From positions 1-44,443 of the forward strand of contig NZ_JAEHFY010000027.1 of NCBI RefSeq assembly GCF_016623585.1: a stretch of 44,443 nucleotides of DNA, given 5' to 3'. Position numbers and translations under genes: made by a program. Below the pieces are notes generated by a model. That model was not told the origin of the DNA. It saw nothing but the letters and a program-made list of their open reading frames with translations, and searched no databases. This DNA is from Pedobacter segetis. GTDB taxonomy: Bacteria; Bacteroidota; Bacteroidia; Sphingobacteriales; Sphingobacteriaceae. Positions 16,335 through 25,940 of the stretch are shown piece after piece; the stretch's first letter is position 1; each line of letters opens with the position of its first letter.

Positions 16335-19300
16335 CTAGTTTCCATCTGGTTTTCCAAATTTGAATTTAAAATTTTTGCCCTCGTTTTTTTGCAGGGTAAC
16401 ATCCTTGCTTACCGATAAATTACCTACACAATAGTAAAGCGTTCCGGACAAACCAAAAGTTACATACCCAGAAAAGCCCTCTGCCCCAAATTTTAGCTTA
16501 AAATCGCCTTCCCTGCTGGTAGAGAATCCGAGCGAACAAGCACCTATGTCTTCTATAATTGATGCGTTTACAAACCCCTTTCCGTTGATTGTTACAGAGG
16601 CATTGCTAAGGCTTAAAATAGTGCTTAAATCTAAACCTGCAGAAAAATCAATTTGAGGTACATAATGGCCAACCAATGGTATATCATTTAAACTTGGGCC
16701 ATTTGCGATACCCATTTCATTTAACAGATCTTGTTTACTCAATGATTTCATCACGTTTACATAAACTCCCTTAAGTTCTGTATCCAACCCTGGTAAATCA
16801 TTATATAAAGTAACTTTTAATAGGTTTTTTTTCATATATGTAGGTATTGCGCTGCTATAATAACCCATGGCGATACCGCTTTTAAACTTGCCGAGTATCG
16901 GTATTGCGGCTAATCTAGCGTCTGATATGGCACCAGAAACGATAAAACCTTTTCCATCTATCTGCAGGTCAAAGATACCGTCATTCAATACCAAGGGGCC
17001 AATAGGGATCCCGGCATTTTTTAAGGTTAATGCGCCAGCCATTGCGTTATTTTCAAAGTCGTACTCCATACTAAAATCCCCAAATGGGCTTGGTAAATTG
17101 CTAAACTCGAGTTTCTTGCCGCCAACATTGCTTAGTGCGCCCTTTACTTTAAAGTCTATTAAATCATTGCCCGGTATCAGCAATTCTTTATTGCCGGTTT
17201 TAAAGCCCCGGGGTTTGCCAGTGAAAGCAAGAAAGCTCCAATTATTTTCTTCTACCGTATTTCCCCCGCCTTTTAAAATGGCTATTTCGCCTTGTCCTTT
17301 TAAATTGATATACTCGTTTTCAAGAATGTCATTTTTAATGGAAATTGGTGTTTTTGTGATGGTTGATTTTAAATTAATCCCATCGGAAGGTGTGTTTTTA
17401 TAGATAATTAAATCACCCGATGCGCTAAAGTAGTTTTGATGGAGGTCGAATTTGTTGCCGTTGAATTTTACTTTTCCGGGCATTTCTAAATCTGTCTGAA
17501 GTTTTTCTACACTACAATTGATGGTGTTTGGTGTTGGGCTTTTAGTGCATTTAAACCTACCGGTTATATTGGCGTTGGCACCAGGGATTTGCAAATTGGT
17601 ATTCCCGATGAGGGTAAAATAATCGGTACCTACCTCTACACCGCTAATTTTCTGACTGATGATGTTATACAATTTATGATCAGTTTCTTTTAATAAAATG
17701 CTCTGGTGTTTGGCATCACTGTAAACACTCAACATATTAAAGTTTACTTGATCGTTATTGTCTAAAACACCTGGTATTTTAATATAGGCCACATCAGAAT
17801 TAGCCGTATTGCTGATATTTAGGCGGTAATGGGGTTGCTGATCAAAACTTGCGGCATCATCATAATTCAATGTCATTTTTGCACCGCTCACTAAATTTAA
17901 TGGTGTTACCCCGGCTAAAGATAAACCTTCTTTACCTGTAAGATCGCTAGCACCCAAATCAATCTGTGTAGGTCTGATAATGATGTTTTTTAATGCAAGT
18001 TGTGGTAAATTGGTTTTTAAATTACCGTTTTGTACGCTAAAGCCACCTTGGTTTTCTTCATATTTTAATCCTGTGCCGTACAGTGCCCATTTCTCTAATC
18101 CTAAATTTATAGTTCCGGTGTACTGGCTCCAAACAATACTTTTGGTATCGATTTTTATTTTACCAACCTCTAATTTGGTGTTAGATATTAACGGGATTTT
18201 TAGATCAACCGAGGCGTTTAGGTCAAAACCACTTTTATCAAATAAACCCGAAGTGAAAGAACCATCAAAATCATGTATCTTAAAGCTGCTTTTATTGTAT
18301 AAAGCACTTATTTTAAATGCGTTTGGCCCAGTTTGATAATTTGCCTTAAAAACCAAATCTGTTGCAGGTTGCCCAGGGATCCGGATACCGTTACTCCCCA
18401 AAAGAAATTTTCCGTTGTAATTATAGCTAAAGTTGAAAGAGCTTAATTCTGAGCTGATGTAACCTCTGAGTTCTCCATTACCCTTACCTTCGCTTACCTG
18501 TAAGTTTTGTATCTCCCTTTCTTCCTTGGTACCTAAAACCTCACAATTATATTGGTCAAAAGCCACCACTTTTAAATTGGATCTTAAAATATCGATACTT
18601 TTATTAACAGGCTTAATAGATTTTAAGGGCGTTTGAAAGGTGTTTTTGCCAGGAAATGATAGAGAGACGGGAGATGTTATAACAATTTCTACATCTTTAA
18701 ACGCCAATTTTAGATGGGCATCATAGGGTTTAAAAGTGCTATTTGCAGGTAAATTAATAAATGAACCAGAAATTAAGTTTTTTCCTTGGGTTGTAACAGC
18801 TTTATTTATCTCGATAGGTATGCCCCAAAGACTTGCATCCATATCCAATGCCAATAAACTAAAATCAACCTGTTTGGTTAACTTCATCACAGATTTACTT
18901 TGTTGTAAATAAGCGCCGTTGCCACCTTTAACCGCAAAAACCGTGGTTAACAAATTATTGTCTTTTACTCCTGTTAAGATATATTTACCCTGTGCATCGG
19001 TGTAAACTTCATTTTGTATCTCGCCCTCATCGTTAACCCCTGTTAAACTAAAAACCCGGGCGTTAGCAATAGGTTTTAGAGTTTTGCTATCTACAACCGT
19101 ACCTGCAATGGTATGGCCATAATCAAGTTTGATCGTAATAGGTTGTGGTGTTTTACCGATAGGTACATTTACATATAATTCATTGGTAGCAAACCCATTG
19201 GCCGTTGTTTTTATTTTAAATTCATTATCTGCCGATGCAATAGCAGCAACACCGGTTTTTCCGTCGCTTAGGCTTGTATAGCATCTATTTATAGTGTTAT

Positions 19301-22300
19301 TACCGATAATTGTACAGCTACCATTGATGGGTTTGTTGTTTGCATCAAGTACCGTAAATTGCATCCGGTGCATTTTTTCTATTACCACGTTTTTGCCTGC
19401 TTTATCATTTGTATTGCTGATTATGGTGTAATCCCCTACTTTGATCAATTGATAAAAACTTTCAGGAAAATAATTATCAATCACAGGTACAATCTCTATT
19501 TTTTCATAACCAGATTGGCAATTGCTAATAGAAAACCATCCGTTAGTAGCGGTTTTAATAAACGGGCCGCTACCTACCCTTACTTCTGCCATCACAGGTT
19601 CTCCCTTTTCGTTTACTACGAATCCTACCGCTTTTCCGTCTGCTTCTAGCTGTTGCTCAACCGATGCCGGAAAGCGTTCGCCAAATACCAAAAGCTGTTT
19701 ATCTATCACTTTATCCTTATAACCCGCTTTTCTAAGGGTAATGGTTCTGTATGGGCCAATAACCTTTGTTTTGCCCGCTTGGGTTTCTGTGGTTAAACCT
19801 AAGTTATCTAGTTTTAAGTAACCGTTTTCATCTGTGTAGTAGTAATTTGATGATTGCGGGTAAATGTCGCTTTTGTTTTTATACTCGTCTATTTTAACAA
19901 TTGTATTCGGAATACCTTTGGAAACCCCATTTTGTACTGCTATTGCTCTTAAATAAAGTTGTGGCAATTTTGGTTTAATTATAATTGGTTTTTGTAAAAC
20001 GGTAAGTAATTTGAAATCGGAGTTAAAGCATACGCTGCCTTCGCCCTCGAAATTGCCCCCAATTTCATAATCATTACCGTCTTTTCCAATATTTTCAACC
20101 TTGTTCAAATCACTTTGCTTATAAGCAAAATTGCCTTCTAATTTCTTCTCTAAAGCTACTGATGAATGCGTATGTGATACCAGTAGATTTTTAAAATGAG
20201 CTAAACCTTCAGCATCGGTATTCTGGAAATCTGCGATAGCGATGTTTTCTCCCAGATAATCGAAACTTTGCGAAGCATAACTATCACTGTTGCCTTCTGT
20301 TGGCATGTTTTCTAGATTATCTTCTACATCAACTTGATAGCTTACGTAATTGGCACCATCATCATGAGGGGCTATATATTTATGTAGATCCACAATTTGA
20401 ACAGGATAACCAGAAATTGGCATTCCGCCTTCTACGGCCTGGTCTTTTATGTCTAAAGTTGCCTTTACTGGAACGTTTAGATTGTAGGCGTTCACAAAAA
20501 CCACCTCGTCTGGTAGGTTAATATTTTTCCCTACCTGCGGAAAAATCAATACATCTGGGCTACAGAAATAATTTTGCGGTGTTTTAATGGTAAGTTGTAA
20601 AGCGGCGTAATAATAATCGGCACCTACTTTCCCTAGATAGCCAAATTGGTAATCGTTTAAAAAGGTTTTTGAGAAACTACCGTCGGCTTGCGTAAGTACG
20701 GTGCAAATATCTTTAGATTTAAAATAAACGTCGCCTATTTTTATGCCCTTACTAAAATAATTCCCTGTATTTGCGGCTTTAAAATTTTTGTAACTATTGA
20801 TACTTTTTATTGGTGATTTAAAAATGGTATAGGTAAAAGTGATGGGCGTGTTTTTTAGTGCTTTTGCAGTTTCATTTTTTGCGAAAAGATTATTTGCTAC
20901 ATAATCTAGGTCGGTGTTTTGCTGCCCGATGCCGATATTATCTACCGAATTTCCAATATCAAGTCTGCCTGGCAGTAAAAAATTTGTAGGCTTTATGGGC
21001 TCTTGTTCTTTCTTAAACTGGTAAAAAAGTTTCCCCGTTATGCTGCTATTGCTAGCCAATGGTTGCATGTTTGGATCTACATTTGCTTTGTAAATAAAAG
21101 TAACAATATTGCTTTTGCCCAAACCCGAGAATTGAAGAGGTGTCCCTGAAAAATCTTTTGCCGTTTCTGTAATCTGTACTGCATACTTTTCGCCAACAAC
21201 TAAATCGGTTTTTATCTCATTTAGGTTATCGTAATTATTTATAGCCGGGGTATTTGCCATGGTTTTTGGGCTAATGGTAAGTTTTGTACCTGTGGTATTA
21301 GCCTTATATATCAAACCAACTTCGGTATCAAAAGCGGTTTGAAGATCTAAACCTTCCTTTACATTTATAAGTTTTAATTGATAGCTGCTTATTGTATTTG
21401 CAATGTTTTGTGGGTTTTGCCATTCTATATTTATTTTTGGTTGTGTAACATTGACATATATTCCGTTAGGTGCAGGGGTAAAAATAGTTTTATCAACTGG
21501 GGTTTTTATAATTGGGGGAGATAGCAATTGATAATTACCATAACTAAATACACTTGCCCCGCTTGTACCATCGTTTTTGAAAACCGTTTTGCCCAATGGG
21601 TCTATTGCTTTTATGCGCCAAGCATATTTCTTTCCGGCAAGCAAGGCTGGGTCTGTGGGCGATAGAACGTAAGTTGTACCTGCTATGATTGTTTTATTTA
21701 ACAAAGGAAATGATGTTGCATTTAAAACCTGATTGGGATCTGAAGAAACCGACGGCATTTCTGCTATTTGCAAAACATATTGGATATTAGGAGGTACAAT
21801 GCCCATATTCATCCAACTAAGAACCAACGATTGTGGCGTTGTAGCATTTACTACGGTATTTGCCGCTGGGCTAATTAAGACGGGTGCATCTGGATAGTTG
21901 ATACTGAAACTTGTACAACCCAAAGGAGCTTGGGATGAAAGCACTTTATTAGTATTTATATCTACTGCCCGAATGCAAAAGGTATAGTTTCCTTCTGGCA
22001 AACGAGAAGTAGTGGCAATTAAGCTTTTGTTTATACCATATACGTTTAATGAATTGATATCGAATATGTCTTTTAAAGCTAAACCGTTAAACTGTTTAAC
22101 TTCATTAGGGTTTAAAACGATGGGTTGCAAGGGCACATAATTTGATTTGGTGTTTATTTTAATTCCATTGTCGCCGTTAAGCTCACCTGTTAGTTTGATG
22201 GTTTGTTGGCTCGTACTTAGATTTTGGATCATCAAAAAAACTTTCCCCGCATTTGGCCCGGCATAATCAGAATAATAGGGTGAATAAGGAGGGATTATAT

Positions 22301-22418
22301 TTATGGTTATATTGATAGAATTAGCTGTTTGAGCGATAGATTCGCTCCCAATTAAAATCAGAAAGCTTATAAAGAAAGCGAAGAGTATTTTTGTTATGGC
22401 TAGGTTAAGGTCTTTCAT
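16335..22418 (-). CDS. Giant secreted multidomain protein (2027 aa), unknown function
   Basis: Signal peptide at 1-30 (cleavage after SIAQ). A beta-rich N-terminal domain at about 31-170 is followed by FN3-like modules near 173-295 and 296-460. Carboxypeptidase-regulatory or CNA-B-like beta modules lie near 810-870, 920-975, 1020-1060 and 1100-1165 (for example VGFVVNEKGEPVMAEVRVG and AGTVVDSKTLKPIANARVF). The C-terminal 800 residues are repetitive amphipathic strands rich in Gly/Asn/Lys, faintly like AsmA/TamB-type groove proteins (inference only). No LPXTG or T9SS sorting domain is seen. It sits between the barrel gene (14 bp) and the FN3 gene (4 bp), so it is part of one operon. A surface or periplasm-spanning scaffold is plausible, but the function is not known. 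Confidence 0.8.
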   Translation of the reverse strand: MKDLNLAITKILFAFFISFLILIGSESIAQTANSINITINIIPPYSPYYSDYAGPNAGKVFLMIQNLSTSQQTIKLTGELNGDNGIKINTKSNYVPLQPIVLNPNEVKQFNGLALKDIFDINSLNVYGINKSLIATTSRLPEGNYTFCIRAVDINTNKVLSSQAPLGCTSFSINYPDAPVLISPAANTVVNATTPQSLVLSWMNMGIVPPNIQYVLQIAEMPSVSSDPNQVLNATSFPLLNKTIIAGTTYVLSPTDPALLAGKKYAWRIKAIDPLGKTVFKNDGTSGASVFSYGNYQLLSPPIIKTPVDKTIFTPAPNGIYVNVTQPKINIEWQNPQNIANTISSYQLKLINVKEGLDLQTAFDTEVGLIYKANTTGTKLTISPKTMANTPAINNYDNLNEIKTDLVVGEKYAVQITETAKDFSGTPLQFSGLGKSNIVTFIYKANVDPNMQPLASNSSITGKLFYQFKKEQEPIKPTNFLLPGRLDIGNSVDNIGIGQQNTDLDYVANNLFAKNETAKALKNTPITFTYTIFKSPIKSINSYKNFKAANTGNYFSKGIKIGDVYFKSKDICTVLTQADGSFSKTFLNDYQFGYLGKVGADYYYAALQLTIKTPQNYFCSPDVLIFPQVGKNINLPDEVVFVNAYNLNVPVKATLDIKDQAVEGGMPISGYPVQIVDLHKYIAPHDDGANYVSYQVDVEDNLENMPTEGNSDSYASQSFDYLGENIAIADFQNTDAEGLAHFKNLLVSHTHSSVALEKKLEGNFAYKQSDLNKVENIGKDGNDYEIGGNFEGEGSVCFNSDFKLLTVLQKPIIIKPKLPQLYLRAIAVQNGVSKGIPNTIVKIDEYKNKSDIYPQSSNYYYTDENGYLKLDNLGLTTETQAGKTKVIGPYRTITLRKAGYKDKVIDKQLLVFGERFPASVEQQLEADGKAVGFVVNEKGEPVMAEVRVGSGPFIKTATNGWFSISNCQSGYEKIEIVPVIDNYFPESFYQLIKVGDYTIISNTNDKAGKNVVIEKMHRMQFTVLDANNKPINGSCTIIGNNTINRCYTSLSDGKTGVAAIASADNEFKIKTTANGFATNELYVNVPIGKTPQPITIKLDYGHTIAGTVVDSKTLKPIANARVFSLTGVNDEGEIQNEVYTDAQGKYILTGVKDNNLLTTVFAVKGGNGAYLQQSKSVMKLTKQVDFSLLALDMDASLWGIPIEINKAVTTQGKNLISGSFINLPANSTFKPYDAHLKLAFKDVEIVITSPVSLSFPGKNTFQTPLKSIKPVNKSIDILRSNLKVVAFDQYNCEVLGTKEEREIQNLQVSEGKGNGELRGYISSELSSFNFSYNYNGKFLLGSNGIRIPGQPATDLVFKANYQTGPNAFKISALYNKSSFKIHDFDGSFTSGLFDKSGFDLNASVDLKIPLISNTKLEVGKIKIDTKSIVWSQYTGTINLGLEKWALYGTGLKYEENQGGFSVQNGNLKTNLPQLALKNIIIRPTQIDLGASDLTGKEGLSLAGVTPLNLVSGAKMTLNYDDAASFDQQPHYRLNISNTANSDVAYIKIPGVLDNNDQVNFNMLSVYSDAKHQSILLKETDHKLYNIISQKISGVEVGTDYFTLIGNTNLQIPGANANITGRFKCTKSPTPNTINCSVEKLQTDLEMPGKVKFNGNKFDLHQNYFSASGDLIIYKNTPSDGINLKSTITKTPISIKNDILENEYINLKGQGEIAILKGGGNTVEENNWSFLAFTGKPRGFKTGNKELLIPGNDLIDFKVKGALSNVGGKKLEFSNLPSPFGDFSMEYDFENNAMAGALTLKNAGIPIGPLVLNDGIFDLQIDGKGFIVSGAISDARLAAIPILGKFKSGIAMGYYSSAIPTYMKKNLLKVTLYNDLPGLDTELKGVYVNVMKSLSKQDLLNEMGIANGPSLNDIPLVGHYVPQIDFSAGLDLSTILSLSNASVTINGKGFVNASIIEDIGACSLGFSTSREGDFKLKFGAEGFSGYVTFGLSGTLYYCVGNLSVSKDVTLQKNEGKNFKFKFGKPDGN

Positions 22419-22432
22419 TGTTTTTTCTAAAA

Positions 22433-24118
22433 TTAAAAAGTATGCACAATTCCGAGTTTGGTACTTATTTCATCAAAGGATGGAAGCAAAAATGTTTGGG
22501 AATTGCTTTTTAAATAGATCAAATTAAAGCTTAAGGCATCCCTTTTCCCTATTCTATAGTTACTGTTAAAATTGGCGCTTACTATATTTCCGGTTTTTTT
22601 ATGATTAGATTTTTGGATTTGATAACTAAAGCTTGTCCCTAGGGCCAGGCCTCCCTTAAAAAAGGATTGGTTGATAGCCAACGTTGGGCCATAAAAAGTG
22701 CTGTTTCCGCCAAAAAAATCGGCAACGGTATAATTTGCATTTACATTGATGCCAAGGTATCTCTTAGGGAAATTAAGTTGATAAGAAAAGTTGGCGGTTT
22801 TACTGTTAGATTGGCTTTGCTTGCTAGTAAACCGATTTAGATCAACCAAATTAGCCAAACTCCCCACCAAAATAAAGCCTTGCGAAATCTCTTCTTTATT
22901 GATATTAAATCTTAAAACAGTACTTAAATTATGATTTGTGCGGGCAACCCTAAATTGATCTACTATTGGGTTAAGTCCTCTGTCTTGCGTAATCCCGTAA
23001 TTTGTGTAACGCACATCCATCCCGTATTTGGGGTTGTTAAAAGAGATATTTATTGCACCAATCTTTCTGTTAGATTGATAGCTTTTATCTTTTAAAAGGT
23101 TATCGTTTTGTAAACCGAAACTGCCCCCGATCTGTAATTGTCCTTTTATCAAACGGTACATCCCTTCCAGGGTATAATTTTGCACATCTGTTTCAAAATA
23201 ATAGGCACCCATGCTCTTATAATCAGGATCTACCCTTCTATAATGTAGTTTTATGTTGTAGTTAGGTTTTTGGTAACCGAAACTTATTTGGCCTGCCGTT
23301 AAAAGCTGGGTAGAAGAATTTAAAGTGATTAAATCTCTTATAAAACTATATTTTCCAAGTTTGAGGTTAGACACCGTATCTGATAAAACATTACGGGTAT
23401 AAATACTGCCGGCTGCATCTATATCTAGAGCAAAATATTTATAAAAGCTAAATCTTGATGACAGGCCAAGCACCATATTATCTGCCGGAGTGAGTGTTAT
23501 TGAAGGAGGAGTTTTTGTTAATGAAAAAATATCATCTTTGGCTTTTAAAAAAACCACATCTACATGGTTTCTATCTGTACCTAAACCCAACTTTGCGCTA
23601 TATCCTTTTCTCTCATAGGTTGGTTCCTGCGTAAATGCAAGAGGTTGTTGGTTATTGGCTTCTATTGCTTTATTAAACCGGCCATATACAAAGCCAAAGC
23701 GCAATTTACCAGGGTTAAGCTCTATACCTCCACCTAAAAAATTATGACCTGCTAGCGTAAAAGGCGAGAAAGTAATACTTTGCCAACCCGCATGTAGGGT
23801 TGCCCATTTATAAGTTGGGCTAATGCCATATTGGTTAAAAGGTTGGGTATAACTTTTTTGCTGATCACTGATGACCACTGAAAAGGGAAAGCTAATGCCG
23901 AAAATGCTTAAGTTTGGCGAGCCATTAAAAATATATGAAAAATCTCTTTGCCTCGCCATAATCCCGTTGGCATGATAAGTACCCAACCCAATGCCCAAAT
24001 TGCCATTGAAAGTAAATGGTTTTTGGTTTTTGATATTTCCTAAATCTTGGGCTTTTGACGAACGGGCGCAAAAAATTGCAATAATGAGCATAAGTAGAGC
24101 AACACAAAATGGTTTCAT
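22433..24118 (-). CDS. Outer-membrane beta-barrel protein, unknown function
   Basis: The 561-residue protein starts with a signal peptide (about 1-23, ending SSKAQ). It then consists almost entirely of alternating amphipathic strands (KLRFGFVYGRF, AGQISFGYQKPNYNIKLHYR, NISFNNPKYGMDVRYTNYG) and ends in HTF, the terminal Phe typical of barrel proteins inserted by BamA. I estimate 20 or more strands but cannot count them safely. It is not a TonB receptor: no plug, no TonB box and no carboxypeptidase-like N domain. Position between the collagen-like lipoprotein gene (48 bp) and the giant-protein gene (14 bp) suggests it anchors or exports its partners. Confidence 0.75.
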   Translation of the reverse strand: MKPFCVALLMLIIAIFCARSSKAQDLGNIKNQKPFTFNGNLGIGLGTYHANGIMARQRDFSYIFNGSPNLSIFGISFPFSVVISDQQKSYTQPFNQYGISPTYKWATLHAGWQSITFSPFTLAGHNFLGGGIELNPGKLRFGFVYGRFNKAIEANNQQPLAFTQEPTYERKGYSAKLGLGTDRNHVDVVFLKAKDDIFSLTKTPPSITLTPADNMVLGLSSRFSFYKYFALDIDAAGSIYTRNVLSDTVSNLKLGKYSFIRDLITLNSSTQLLTAGQISFGYQKPNYNIKLHYRRVDPDYKSMGAYYFETDVQNYTLEGMYRLIKGQLQIGGSFGLQNDNLLKDKSYQSNRKIGAINISFNNPKYGMDVRYTNYGITQDRGLNPIVDQFRVARTNHNLSTVLRFNINKEEISQGFILVGSLANLVDLNRFTSKQSQSNSKTANFSYQLNFPKRYLGINVNANYTVADFFGGNSTFYGPTLAINQSFFKGGLALGTSFSYQIQKSNHKKTGNIVSANFNSNYRIGKRDALSFNLIYLKSNSQTFLLPSFDEISTKLGIVHTF

Positions 24119-24166
24119 AACTTTAGTTTAGGTAATTAGAAAAGAGATTTTATACTGCTGTTTCGT

Positions 24167-25795
24167 TTAGTGTAACTTTATGAAATCTTTGTCTTTTATG
24201 TTAAATTGCTGCATTACCTGTTGAAGTGTATTTGGGCCAGAATTTTTTGCACTCAGTGCCCCAACAGATGCCGAGGGAATAATAACGATACGTATTTTAT
24301 TAACGGCCACTGGAACATATGGGGTGCCATAGCCCTCATAAGTCCTTTTAATCCTCACTTTGGCATCATTTGTACTGATACGCAAAACATAATTATGGAA
24401 AACATCATAGCCGTTATTGCTATCCGTAAAGTTTAATTGCCTCCAAGTGTAAGAACCATCAAGATTTAAAGAACTAAGGTAAACGAATGTACTCCCTGTT
24501 TTTACTGAGTTAAAATTTGCCATTGGGATATTAAAAACAGAAGAAGTGTCATTTACCGCAACACCATATCTTCTTAAAACCAAATACCCGTTTTCGTAAA
24601 TCCAATCAAAAGTATCGGTACTTAAAGTTTCAAATGCGTTGGCATCACTATTTCCACTTGCGCCTTTTAAGGAAGTACCCGTACCCCATCCAGAAGCTGT
24701 TTTTGGACCATAAATAGTGTAATCTGTAAGGTTAATATAGAAATCTCCATTTACACCATTGGTAGCTATTGGCGCACCAATTCCGTTTAATATACTGTTT
24801 CCATTAGTCCCATTTGTGCCTTTAAGCGATGTTGCTGTACCCCATCCAGCCGCCGTTTTTGGGCCATATAATGCAATAGTGTATTTGCCAATAAAGTAAT
24901 CTCCAATTTTGCCTAATAATGGATCTGGTGTATAATCACCACTGTAAATAACCGTCCCGTCTGCTCCAGCAGGGCCCATCGGGCCTTGTGCCCCATCGGC
25001 ACCACGTAGTAAAATACCTACTCCCCAACCATCTACGGATTTTGGCCCGTATAATAGGTATCCTATCCTATCTAAATAATAATCGCCTAGCTTGCCAATT
25101 GTTAAATCTGGCGAGCCTAGGCCAGAGTTAGTTACGCTGCCGTTAGTGCCATTGCTGCCGTTAGTGCCATTTGTGCCTCTTAAAACAAGCGGAGAACCCC
25201 ATCCAGAAGTTGTTTTTGGCCCGTAAAGTGAGCCAAGCGTTTTATCCAAATAATAATCGCCGTTATTGCCTAAATTATTTACCGGTACTCCCGTACCACT
25301 ATATATAATGCTACCGTCTTTACCTGCTGCCCCAGTTGGCCCCTGTGCGCCATCAGCCCCACGCAACAATATGGCCAATCCCCAGCCAGTGGCTGTTTTG
25401 GGGCCGTACAGTTGGTAAGTTGCTTTATCCAAATAATAATCGCCACTATTGCCTAGGGATATAGAGGGCGATCCGCTACCGCTTAAGGTAACGGTTCCGT
25501 TTGAACCATCTTTACCGTTGGTTCCGTTTGTGCCCATTAAGGAAACAGGATCGCCCCAGCCGGCCGCTACTTTTGGCCCATAAAGTTTGCCAGTACTTTT
25601 ATCTAAATAATAATCGCCGGTATTGCCAATAGTGGTAAGTGGTGCACCCAGTCCGTTATAGATTATACTGCCATCTTTTCCAGCTGGCCCAACCGCACCT
25701 TGTTGGCCTTCTGGCCCTTCAAGGCCTACTTCCGTACAGGCGTTAAAACAGCAAAATGATACTAAAATTAATAAGGTTAGGTAATGCTTTTTCAT
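24167..25795 (-). CDS. Collagen-like repeat lipoprotein
   Basis: Predicted lipoprotein: signal MKKHYLTLLILVSFCCFNAC with the lipobox Cys at residue 20. Residues 24-385 alternate short Gly-X-Y stretches (4-6 triplets) with six copies of a globular module of about 38 residues, recognisable as GDYYLDK...LYGPK...GWG. The Gly-X-Y stretches alternate between an acidic/Pro type (GADGAQGPTGAAGKDG) and a Thr/Asn type (GTNGTNGSNGTNG), so the real duplication unit is a pair of modules. The C-terminal 150 residues form a separate beta-rich domain. It is the first gene of the barrel/giant/FN3 group and lies 145 bp after the kinase gene. Likely a trimeric surface fibre (inference). Confidence 0.85.
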   Translation of the reverse strand: MKKHYLTLLILVSFCCFNACTEVGLEGPEGQQGAVGPAGKDGSIIYNGLGAPLTTIGNTGDYYLDKSTGKLYGPKVAAGWGDPVSLMGTNGTNGKDGSNGTVTLSGSGSPSISLGNSGDYYLDKATYQLYGPKTATGWGLAILLRGADGAQGPTGAAGKDGSIIYSGTGVPVNNLGNNGDYYLDKTLGSLYGPKTTSGWGSPLVLRGTNGTNGSNGTNGSVTNSGLGSPDLTIGKLGDYYLDRIGYLLYGPKSVDGWGVGILLRGADGAQGPMGPAGADGTVIYSGDYTPDPLLGKIGDYFIGKYTIALYGPKTAAGWGTATSLKGTNGTNGNSILNGIGAPIATNGVNGDFYINLTDYTIYGPKTASGWGTGTSLKGASGNSDANAFETLSTDTFDWIYENGYLVLRRYGVAVNDTSSVFNIPMANFNSVKTGSTFVYLSSLNLDGSYTWRQLNFTDSNNGYDVFHNYVLRISTNDAKVRIKRTYEGYGTPYVPVAVNKIRIVIIPSASVGALSAKNSGPNTLQQVMQQFNIKDKDFIKLH

Positions 25796-25940
25796 CTTTG
25801 GATTTTTTTAACTCCTGAAAGTACATAGATGAAAACTGGTTATGGAACATGATCGGTAAACGTAGTGTTATAATCGACAAAAGAGAATTTTAAGGTACAA
25901 TTGTGAAAATCATCAGGCTTTTTATCGAGAATAAGGATAT

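Noticed and set aside
14813-22418. Type IX secretion cargo
   Set aside because: Neither the FN3 protein nor the giant protein ends in a recognisable T9SS C-terminal domain, and no por/gld genes are nearby.
22433-24118. TonB-dependent receptor or PorP/SprF-type protein
   Set aside because: No plug domain or TonB box is present, and length and strand pattern do not match PorP/SprF proteins (about 300 residues).
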